DNA from: Fomitopsis serialis
Taxonomy: Eukaryota; Basidiomycota; Agaricomycetes; Polyporales; Fomitopsidaceae
Direction of reading: 5' to 3'
Assembly: GCF_022376445.1 (NCBI RefSeq)
Contig: NW_025955060.1
Span: 1-64,000, forward strand
Length of the DNA stretch: 64,000 nucleotides
The notes under the pieces were generated by a model, which saw nothing but the letters and a program-made list of their open reading frames with translations, made no database searches and was not told the origin of the DNA. This document shows, in pieces, positions 33,597 to 43,366 of this stretch. Position 1 is the stretch's first letter; each line of letters starts with the position of its first letter. A program made the translations under genes and the position numbers.

Positions 33597-34487
33597 CAGA
33601 GCAGAGATGACTCTACGAATTGCACCTTGACACGTCGCCGTCGGCCGCGCACGCACAGCACAGGAACATATTGGTGATGAGCGCGTGCAAACGCCGCCAT
33701 GTCCCGCCTCGCTCCCGCTTGAATGTCTCAGAAGCGCATGACATTCGCATGTTCTCGACATTGTGAATCATGATGCGGCCAGGGACAATCCGCACAAGCG
33801 ATGGTTGTACGTCGGCTACCGTGGGCACCAAACGTACGAGAAAATGTCCCTCGACTAAAATCAGGAAAAGCCCCCTCATCCGATCTGAGCCCGCAAACCC
33901 ATTTGCTTCCATTTGCTTCAAGGATTATCGTTACTCAAGGCAAGTGCAATCCCGTTGTAGCCTTTCCTGGACAGTCACGCCTCCTGGCTCCGTGGAGAAC
34001 ATCTATGCCCTCTCCGCTCCGCTCGTTATGACGCGTCCTCAGGTTTGTTCGCGCTTTATGACGCCCGTGGTACAGACTCGAGGGTGAGCATTGCACTATG
34101 TATATTGGGCCGAGTCACGCTGACCGAGCGTTCCGGTCCCCATACTTCTCGACAGTGAATTTCATACAAGATCACCCCGACGATTTCGACCACGAAGCGG
34201 CCATCGTATCTCTGCCTAGGCGCGGAAATAGACGGCGAATCTGTTACAAGATCTACGGCGCAGAGTTAGTACTTAGGCTGGCTGGTCCCCGTCATTGTCG
34301 GACTGTCGGATCACTCGTCCATAGTAGTCTCGGTGCGAACCCCCTGTCGGCTCCCTTTCATCCTTAGTACAAAGCCCGCGGTACTTTCACGTTGTCCTCA
34401 GGTGGCCCCGTAAACACCCCAAGGACGTCTCAGACGCTTTGCTCAATCCCTTTCGTACAAGAACAGCTTGCCTTACTGAACTCACAC
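33597..34487. other. Intergenic between MFS 1 and dehydrogenase copy 3
   Basis: About 0.9 kb with no supported gene. Frames at 33613-33921 (minus) and 34098-34367 (plus) have no family resemblance. Both neighbours are on the plus strand. Confidence 0.45.
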
Positions 34488-35760
34488 ATGGTTCTGAACA
34501 CGCCCCCGATGAAGATGCATTCAACGATCCCTCGCGTCGTGATATGCGGTGAGCGCCTATCGCCCTTGTCCGTCCTCTTCAACAAGCTTACGCCTGTGCA
34601 GGTAGCCTCGAGTTCGCGCAGGCAGAATGCGAGGAACTTTTCAAGGGAGTAGCAGATGTCCTAGTAAGTCTATGTGTCTCTCCGTTGAATATTTGTCCTA
34701 TAATGCTGACCATGGGGCCAGGTGATGAATTCACTAAGCTCTGCGGATCTCATCGAGGGGATGCGACCAGGAGGAAAGTACGAAGGTGCCATTGGCCTCT
34801 TGAGGCATTGGAATGGCTTCGATATATTCAATCGTGCTCTCATCGAGGCTCTGCCACCAAGCGTTAGGTTCATTTCTAGCATGGGCGCTGGATACGACAT
34901 GATAGACGTTGACGCCTGCAAAGAGAAGGGTAAGCTTCTTTACTCGGTCCTCGACACTCGGGTCCCTACTCTTGGTCAAAAAATGCTTATTCCGCGTCTA
35001 CTGTAGGTATCGCAGTGTCACACACGCCCGGCGTAGGCAACGACGCCACCGCCGTCACCGCGCTCTACCTCATCATCTCCGCTCTGCGCCGCTTCTCGGT
35101 TGCGGAGCGCCAGCTTCGCGCGGGTCTCTTTGAGGCCTCGCGGGTGACGCAGGGCAGACGCGATCCCACCGTCCGCACGCTTGCCATCATGGGGCTGGGT
35201 GGCATAGGCTTGCGCCTGGCGGAACTCGTGCACGCATTCCCCATGCGAGTGGTCTACCATAATCGGCGGCCTTTCGCTGGAGCCCCCGAGTGGTGCGAGT
35301 ACTATGGCTCAGAGCGCCTGGACGAGATGCTTTCCGTCGCAGACGTGTTGAGTGTCCACGTACCCCTGCGGAAGGACACCGTAGGCCTGGTCGATGACAC
35401 AATGATCCGCAAGCTACAGAAGGGGGCTGTTCTCATCAACACAGCCAGGGGTAAGGTCATCGACGAGGAGGCGATGATCCGCGCTCTGGAAGATGGTCAT
35501 GTGAGTTGACCATACAGCTTGCTTTTTAAGACCTTCGTTTACCATGCACTCGTCCAGTTATCGGCTGTAGGGTTGGATGTATTCCCCGACGAGCCTGTCG
35601 TCAATCCACGCCTGCTGGCACTCCCAACGCGACGCTCTTACCGCATCTGGGCTCAATATCCTCCGATGCGCAAAAGCTGATGGAAGTTCGAGGTCTAACC
35701 AACCTGCGCGATTTCACGCTTGGCCTAAGGGTGACCGATCTTGTCTCGGAGTGCAGATGA
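34488..35760 (+). CDS. D-isomer-specific 2-hydroxyacid dehydrogenase, copy 3 (one-base frameshift)
   Basis: Third paralogue, on the plus strand, with the same intron plan as copies 1 and 2: HSTIPRVVIC / SLEFAQAECEELFKGVADVL / VMNSLSSADLIEGMRPGGKY with GAGYDMIDV / the Rossmann exon (MGLGGIGLRLAELVHAFPMR, INTARGKVIDEEAM) / LSAVGLDVFPDEPVVNPRLL. The catalytic Arg and Glu (PDEP) are intact. At about 35626 one A is missing (CCAACGCG where CCAAACGCG is expected). The written frame stops at 35680; the other frame continues ATLLPHLGS, which supplies the catalytic His, and ends VSECR at 35760. Downstream conservation favours sequencing error. Lies 0.9 kb after MFS transporter 1. Confidence 0.85.
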
Positions 35761-36734
35761 CATAGAATCGGTGTTCAAGTTGGTTATCTCACCTTCGTTG
35801 CTGTTGATCCATGTTTCTCTCTGGCGTACACATAAGTAATACTCTACTACATGTGTTGTAATACAGTCCGACCTCTTCGCGTCTACTGCTGGACCCGGCT
35901 GATCATGGGACTTCTTGCATGAACACTCATTCGACAGCACATTCCAGCAGCTGGTGAGTGTCGCGCCTGGTCATACAATCACCGGATAACGTCTGTTAAA
36001 CTTTTAGCTACTACAGTCGAGTCTTGCCAGGGCTAATAGGCGCATACGCGCCCACGTGCGGATCACATGTCGGAAAGCGTACCGTTGTTGATCGTAACGA
36101 TCGTCCTTTCCCAGAGAGCCAACCTCTGTTCCGAGACTGGACTGGACCTTGTGTGATGCGTCCGAGCTGATGCCGTTTTCAACTTAGGACTCGACCGCAT
36201 GGCCAGCACAGCCAAATCAGTGCTTAATTGCGTTCTTGCAGCGATGTACGCAGGAATCCCAATGCCGGTGCGGGCAGTAGCTTGGCATAATCACTCCTCT
36301 GGATACTCAGCCGTCCCGCAGAAGCATTTGCACAGGTACGGGTTTCCCGCTCTAGACCCACAACGACTTCCGGCAGAGTCTCTGGCCTATCACCGTACGT
36401 CGACCACGCTGCAAGTGTTGATCGTCCGGCATGCGCCACGTTAGTGGAAGTCTATAACTAGTTGCGTGTTATCGACCGTCAGCTTCGCGTCGCTCGGAAA
36501 CTTTTCGACGGATTGCCGTAATCCATTCCCTTGGTCGTCACTATGCTGCATTCTTCTATGTCGAATGGCTGGACATGAAGACAATCAATCCAAATCCATC
36601 ACGTCTGGTCTTATACCATGCGCTCTATGTGAAACGGTGGTATAAAGGCGTGAGCACGGCATGCTCTACGCCAGTCTGCGTCTGCCCTGCTCCTCTCTCC
36701 GAGGACTTCATCTGCAGCCCCGGTTCTTACCACA
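35761..36734. other. Intergenic, promoter of the GH30 gene
   Basis: No supported coding sequence in about 1 kb. The 3' half should contain the GH30 promoter. Confidence 0.5.
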
Positions 36735-39092
36735 ATGTTCAGTTCGGTGGGCTTCTGTCTCGCTTTGGCTCTGCCCATCGCCTCGCAGCAGATCTACGAC
36801 ATCGTGAGTCCTCCTGCACGTTGGCTATGTCAACCTTGGCTGAAATGCGGCGCTCCCGATTTTCATACGCAGTGGTCCACAACGTGGCAAAGGGATAACC
36901 TTTTCACTTACAAGAATCTGGGTTCCAGTCCAATCAACTTCGTGACACCGGTATCCACTGGCACGTCAGACATCCAGGTCGCCGACACGACATACTACCA
37001 AGATATCATCGGCTTTGGTGCAGCTTTGAGTGAGTTTTCATCGCTCGACGTGCTGAGGTTCACGCGCTGACAACGTGTATTTCCTAGCGGACTCGTCTGC
37101 CAAGCTGCTAAGCCAGCTGAAGGCTGGTAGTCGTCTTGTCTCCTATTGTGATGTCTTATCTCACAAGCTCCGTGCCGTCTAGTCCCAAAACTCGACTCAA
37201 TACTGGTCTCTCATCGACTATTTATTCGATCGTGCGTTCGTTTGCATGTCTAGAAACATTAGAGTTCGGACGCTCACTTGACCACCTGCTGTTAATAGCT
37301 ACCGATGGCGCGAATGCAGCTGGCATGACCTACCTTCGAGTGCCACTCGGTGCATCCGATTTCTCTGCGTCCAGTGAGCGTTGCGATTTGAATAACAGAT
37401 CCACCGTGATAACGCTGCTTCGTGACCTTAGCGTACACGTTCGACGACACTAGCGGAGACACCTCACTCAGCGACTTCAACGTCAATGCCGCCCCGTCCT
37501 ATCTCTATTCGACCATTGCAGATATCCTCTCCGTCAATAGTATCATCAAAATCCACGTCTGTCCGTGGTCCCCGGTGAGTCACGAGGACCGTGTTCCGCT
37601 TCCTGAGCTGAGATCGTCCCTCACAAGCCGGCATGGATGAAGGACGGTGGATCTATCGACGGGGGGAAGTTCTATACATCGTACACCAGCACCTGTGAGA
37701 CTAGCATCATATCACTTCGTAGTATCGTAGCAGCTGACATCGGCGATCTAGACGCGAACTACCTGCTGAAGGCCCTGCAGGGCTTCCAGGGCAAAGGTAT
37801 CCCGGTTTGGGGAGTCAGTCTTCAGGTGCGGGGAGAGTTTTCGACCTGCGTGACCGTCGTTGACACTAGCGGCGACTTAGAACGAACCGCAGAACAGCAA
37901 CCCAACCTACCCGAGCGCTCTGATTGATGCCTACTGGGAGGGCCAGCTGGGAACCCAGCTTCGAACGCTCATGGACAACAACGGCTTCTCCGGCACGCTC
38001 ATCATCGGATATGAGCACAACTGGGACGATGCCGGAGCATACCCGGTTGATCTGGTGTGTGGTCCTACTGTTGCGTCCACACATTTGCGGGTGGATTTCT
38101 GACATGTGTTACGATTCAGATGGAGGATGCTGGAAGCGCGTTCGATGGTGTCTCATTCCACTGCTATGCTGGCGATGTGGGCGACCAGCAGACGTTCTAC
38201 AACGCCTACCCGAACAAGAATATCTACTTCACTGAGTGTTCAGGTACCATTGGTAGTGATTGGTGGAGCGACATCAAGGTCAGCACATAGCATCGCGTGT
38301 TCTCACATCGGTCCTGCACTAATCCTGAGATCATCGCGCAGTGGTACTTGAACAATATGTATGCATCATGGCGTGTTCTGATCCCCGTCCGCCTGCTGAT
38401 TCCCTCGCAGCTTTATCGGTTCCGTCAACAACTGGTCCCGCAACGGCGCTATGTGGAACCTTGCGCTGGACAGCACTGGACAACCTGAGTTGCCAGGTTC
38501 GAACAGCTGTGGTGGCGGCGGATGTCGCGGCGTCGTCCAGATCAACAGCGACGGCACCTGGTCGGTCAACCAAGAATGTGCGCGCGGTATTTCTCTTCCC
38601 AGCATCGACTCATCACTGACTCCGTGGGTATTGGACTCAGTCTACGCCATCGCACAGGCGTCGAAGGCGATCATCCCAAGGGACTCGGGCGGACCGTTCG
38701 GCCAGCGCATCGGCGTGTCCGTCAGCGGCAACCAGAACCTCGTCGTATCGGCGTTCGTCACCAAGCGGGTGTCCTCCAGCGACTGGTGGCGGTACAGCCT
38801 GGTCGTGCTCAACCAGTGCGTGTCTGATGCTGTCCGCTCTGCGCTGATGGGCTTGTTGATCGGCATTATCTTCCAGGAATGATAATAGCAGCGGCTCATG
38901 GGATCCCGTCGACATAGCCGCCACCATCGAGTTCAAGGGCGCGCAGGTGCGTACTCGCTGAGATCGTGGGACTAGCATCGCTTAGACGCCGTGTCGCTGC
39001 AGGCCAAGTACACTTTCCCTGTCGGTGTTACCACTCTGTGGTGGTACGCCGCACCGGATACGAGCTACGCACCGGATCAACTCACTCTTTGA
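36735..39092 (+). CDS. Secreted glycoside hydrolase family 30
   Basis: Extracellular GH30 glycosidase (the fungal endo-beta-1,6-galactanase/glucanase-like clade), which would cut side chains of plant or fungal wall polysaccharides. The signal peptide MFSSVGFCLALALPIASQQ is followed by exons reading YYQDIIGFGAALTDSSAKLL, DPTDGANAAGMTYLRVPLGA, SYLYSTIADILSVNSIIKIH, CPWSPPAWMKDGGS, ALQGFQGKGIPVWGVSLQ, NEPQNSNPTYPS (acid/base Glu), TLIIGYEHNWDDAGAYPVDL, FDGVSFHCYAGDVGDQQTF, NIYFTECSGTIGSDWWSDIK (nucleophile Glu), NGAMWNLALDSTGQPELPGS and a C-terminal beta domain ending FPVGVTTLWWYAAPDTSYAP. Both catalytic Glu residues are present. The junction between LLSQLKA and QNSTQYWSLIDYLF (about 37131-37187) does not resolve cleanly in phase. 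Length is about 530 residues. Confidence 0.9.
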
Positions 39093-39553
39093 TTCGCTTG
39101 GTGCAGTGCACTCAGTCGCGACGGCCTGGTTGTTCCGTTTCCTTCGATGCTCGGCCGCTCTCGCTTTACGCTCGAGGCAGACTTCCTTAGCGTTCTACGT
39201 ATTGAGTTCTCAGCTTCCATCGCTCGTCTCCGTACTTACTCTTCACGGGTTCGCTGTATGTATCGTCGTAGTTCTGGATCTTATGGTTGCTGTAATGATG
39301 TTGTACAAATACACGATGCTCGTCCAAGATCATAAGGTAACACGGCAACATGTGAATGACGATGACGCAAAGCAGGTACATGTCTAGTTGCTACTATACA
39401 ATCCACATGGTCGTAATCGTACAGCAGGGCACCAGAAAGGTATCCAAAGGATCCACAAAACGAGCAGTGAAGACAAGTCCCGGGGCGTAGAAATACACGA
39501 GGCACAAACACAAGATGGAGCGTACTACCGGCACAGAATGACCATACATAGCT
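39093..39553. other. Intergenic between convergent genes
   Basis: 3' ends of the plus-strand GH30 gene and the minus-strand PARG-domain gene face each other here. Nothing coding is supported. Confidence 0.5.
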
Positions 39554-41152
39554 TCAATTATTGTCCATGGCAGCGTCAGCGACCTCCGCTTCGAACAACC
39601 GCGCCTTGAACGCTTTCTTGAACAGCTCCAGCACCTTGCCCGGCGCGGCGAAGATGACCTTCTCAAAGCAGTTCTTGAACCTCGCCTCCCGCTTCACAGC
39701 ACCCGCACCCTCCAGATCCCCGCACACAAGCAGTTCCGCCCAGATGCTTGCGATCGTCTCGACGTTGTTCTGGCTCTGCGGCCCGCAGCCGAATGCACCG
39801 AGAACGAGCACACGATTGCCCCGTTCTTCGAACAGATGGAGGATGCGAGCCATGCGTTCCTTCATCGCGCTACGGATGCCATTCTCGAAGAAATCCTGCT
39901 CCGACGGGAGTATGGTGTGCTTCGCGCGTACGGCCATGGCGTTGACGGGGACAGCGGAGATGACGTTGATCAGGAAGGGCGGGATGAACTCGCCTCCGAT
40001 GCCTTCGTTGACAGTCGGGGATGCGCTGAAAACATTGACGTCGGGATCTGGAGGAAGATCATCGTCGCCTTCCCTACGGAAGACGACGACGCTAGGGGAG
40101 TAGACCATCGAGTGATCGTGCAGCCCGCTGCCATCTTCTTTCAAGAACTTCTTGTGCTCCTGATAGAATTGCTGGGCGGCGGGAGAGCTGAGGCTGGCCA
40201 GCAAAGAGCTATGTCGAGCAATCTTGTCCTCCTGCTCATCACCCCCTTGAAGAAATCCGCCGCAGGGGCGCTTCGGAGATGCGAACGAAAGCACACCCAG
40301 TGAGCTTTCGTTAGGGCTGGAGGCGCGCTGCATGCGGAGCGAGAGGGTTGTCCGGGCCAGACGTCGAGCAGTGGTCAGGGGCCCTCTCGGCGAGAAGTCA
40401 ATCTTCGTTTCCGCTACTGATTGTACATTTGAGCGCGTGGTAGACCATTTGGCGAGTGCCTCGGAGTAATGGGGATAGAATGTGGTGCCCTGTCGGCTTA
40501 ACTCGATGGCGACAGCAATGTCGTGAGGTACTTGTACTGCTTGTAGTGTATCCAGACCGCTCGTGTTGGGCATGTGCACTTCGCGAGCGGATAGGGCTAA
40601 TGAAGTCGTCACGGGAGAGACACGGCGCTCTTCGACGTACTGGCCATCTCCGAGCACTATCGCTCGTGTCTCCTCCGCAACCGCCTGCTTGCTCTTCTGG
40701 CTCTCATGCCAGAAGTGTCGCTTCGATGATGTCGCGCGCGCAGGCCGAGACGCGCCACTACTGCGCTGTTGCAATCGCTGCCTCTTCAAGAACTGCCGTT
40801 TCGCCTCGATGTAATCGCTGGCTGAAGAAGGCGACCCAGCAGCACGTCTGTATACTGGTTTCTTGCGGATACTTGATTTGCGGTTCCGCATAGAATAGAG
40901 CGTTCGAGGTGAGTGCGGCGTTGCAGTGGAAAGTGGAGGTTGGTGATCAAAGCGGATTCGCCACACTTGCCGCCGACACAGGGAGCTGAGATAGGATCGG
41001 TGATCGGACCTGCCATGTTTCCAACTCCGATATGACTGTTGCCACCCTGCCATGAGGCTACGAAACATCCATCGCTCAGGCGTAGACTCGCTGTCCTGAA
41101 GCACCTCTCTCATGCGTCGAGCATAGCTGGCTACCGTAAGCTGCGAGAGCAT
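39554..41152 (-). CDS. Microbial-type PARG domain protein (DUF2263) with altered catalytic motif
   Basis: Single-exon protein of 532 residues (MLSQLTVASYARRMREVLQD at 41152). The N-terminal half is basic and low in hydrophobic residues. The macrodomain-type region starts near residue 130: SKRHFWHESQKSKQAVAEET, ARAIVLGDGQYVEE-like segment, AREVHMPNTSGLDTL, then LSFASPKRPCGGFLQGGDEQ EDKIARHSSLLASL, DHSMVYSPSVVVFRREGD, FLINVISAVPVNAMA, MARILHLFEERGNRVLVLGA, FGCGPQSQNNVETIASIW. This is the order of the TIGR02452/DUF2263 family, linked to poly(ADP-ribose) glycohydrolases. The signature is usually GGG followed by QEE; here it reads CGG and QED, so the residue at the usual catalytic Glu position is Asp. 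There is no frame break and no intron, unlike neighbouring genes. Confidence 0.85.
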   Translation of the reverse strand: MLSQLTVASYARRMREVLQDSESTPERWMFRSLMAGWQQSYRSWKHGRSDHRSYLSSLCRRQVWRIRFDHQPPLSTATPHSPRTLYSMRNRKSSIRKKPVYRRAAGSPSSASDYIEAKRQFLKRQRLQQRSSGASRPARATSSKRHFWHESQKSKQAVAEETRAIVLGDGQYVEERRVSPVTTSLALSAREVHMPNTSGLDTLQAVQVPHDIAVAIELSRQGTTFYPHYSEALAKWSTTRSNVQSVAETKIDFSPRGPLTTARRLARTTLSLRMQRASSPNESSLGVLSFASPKRPCGGFLQGGDEQEDKIARHSSLLASLSSPAAQQFYQEHKKFLKEDGSGLHDHSMVYSPSVVVFRREGDDDLPPDPDVNVFSASPTVNEGIGGEFIPPFLINVISAVPVNAMAVRAKHTILPSEQDFFENGIRSAMKERMARILHLFEERGNRVLVLGAFGCGPQSQNNVETIASIWAELLVCGDLEGAGAVKREARFKNCFEKVIFAAPGKVLELFKKAFKARLFEAEVADAAMDNN

Positions 41153-43366
41153 CGGTCAATTGTTGCGGTGGCAGGCTTCTCAGTCCTTGTTCGTGACTAA
41201 GTACTGCAGAAGAGATGCACTTGAATGTTATCCCTCAGATCTCCAGTGTCGACCACTGACTGTATGTGACATTCATTGTCTCGGTGAGTAACAGCCTGGG
41301 TATGAGGAACCGTTCTGACCGATTCTTGCCTACTATAAGCTCGCACATCCCACCATCAATTGATTACCGGTTTCTCGAACTCTAAGTCTCACAGAGCAGA
41401 ACTGAAGAGTAGTACTTACATCGCTGCGATACTTCCTCAATCGCATAGTAACCCTCACCGTTCTGAAGCGTGCGAGTTGCGCGGCCGCAGGGACGCGTGG
41501 CAGATGGTTTCCCAACGTCTTGCGGTGCTCCATGGCTCAAGTTTTCCCTCAAGCATGACGGGTATCGTACGGGGTACCGTGCGGTATCAAAATCACACAG
41601 TCGAAGCAAGGCACGAAGTCACGGCACTTCATGACACGACCCCAAAATATCCTACTATCTCAAGATCGGTGGCCATATTCTGGGTGCATTCGTGAGTCAA
41701 CTCAACGCCTCGGTCCCGATACGGCTTCCCGCTGCACTGACTATCTCGTCAAGCACAGAAGATACGCGATCCACACACGTTGTCGGCATCCGTAGGGGTG
41801 CAGTCTGGCCATTGTAAAGTTTCAGCAGGGCTCACGAAGCACTGTCAGTTGATCATTCTTATGGCACTTAATTCACTCATACCATATCCGCGAGGCAGTG
41901 CATGGACTCTGGCGAGAACGCTTGTTCTCACACACTACTCCGCCGGAAAGTATGAATGGAACAGGTCGCCACGTTCTCGGTGTAACTGATTCGTCCGCCG
42001 TATTGTGCGCGTGTCTACCTTCAACGTATGATGACGTCGCACTGAAAGTTTGCCGACAGCTCGGTGAGTACTCTCCACAGCCCCAGTACTCTACGAGATT
42101 TTGATTCAAATGATGGATGAACTACTAGGACTGTGCTGGGTGAATTCCGCACAGGTATTGAGGCGAGTACGTGCAAACCCCCCATCGGCGCAATGTAGTG
42201 TATCCTAAACTGTGAGAAATTGTACAACATGCCTGCGATTAGTATCTCTCATTGGTTTCCTCGTTATAGGTTCACCGTGACCACTGCATACCACTGCATC
42301 GAGTGTGCAGATCGTTCTAAATATGCCATGTTGCACTCATCAACGGCATGCGTGGGACAGGGCCGTGCCGGCTTACCATCCTCGGTAGGAGACCTTGTCA
42401 CTTTCATGGACCTCATGGGCTTACTCAGTGCCTCGCGAAGGTTAGGCGGAGTAAGGCAAGGAACACCCACCACGGATTCTGAACAGGAATTTTGGCAAAA
42501 CAGCCTCCGTTCAGCTCCCTTCGCCCCTTAGACAAGATTACACGATCAGGGGCCGCGAGCCTGGCCACTGCCAGCCGATTCTTTGCTTCCATACGCCACA
42601 ACGGAGATGACTTGCCTTTGAAGCTTACCATGCGTTGGCGCCGAACTCACTCTGGACACGCGCCGCGTTCAACCATCCAGCCATCCGAGTCTGCGTCCGG
42701 GCTTGCCGGATTACCCCGCACTTACCCCACATTTGTTATATGACAGCATGCCGGATATTTGATCTTACTGTAAAGACGACACAAGGATCGTACCCGCTGA
42801 GCTGGCCATATGACCGACTCAAACAAGGCTAGCATGATCTCTCGGATCTTCTACCAGTGCCGGAGGTAGACAGGCGCTTCTTGGCGTCGAAGACTCACAG
42901 AATCCTAATTCGAGCATCCGTATACACGGTATGGTTCTTGATAACGTTCCAGGGTGGAACGTTGCTGGAAGGTGTGTTTATAACCATTCAACGCTCCATT
43001 CCTTTTCGGTCATCTGAGCTGGGATCTAGAGTCTTCAAGGTGAATGCTTAGCAAGGCGCGGCGCAACGGATGTGAACGTTTATGCTGATCTATCGTTGGC
43101 TGGGACAGCTTGTGGGACCAGGAACCGATCTCGCCTTGCCCGCGTGATGGTACTAAGAAGGTCTATCATGTTACAGCCCATCTCCGTCAGACCTCCGTCC
43201 AACTTCTTACGACACGTATGCGTCCCCGGTGGAGATTCCAGTCACGAGTTGTGGACCCTCCTGAACTTCCCTTTTGCCGTCGGACACCCGCGGAGAGCAC
43301 TATATTTCAACCAACTTGAATGCGTCTACTCGAGCCGCGCTCCATCCTTGACCTTACGCCCCCGAT
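41153..43366. other. Gene-poor tract
   Basis: 2.2 kb with only short frames on both strands (for example 42425-42631 minus, FKGKSSPLWRMEAKNRLAVA) that match nothing I recognise and lack splice-linked continuation. The last few hundred bases should hold the MFS transporter 2 promoter. Confidence 0.4.

Noticed and set aside
42425..42631. Minus-strand frame FKGKSSPLWRMEAKNRLAVA as a retroelement fragment
   Set aside because: No reverse transcriptase, integrase or LTR signature is visible nearby.
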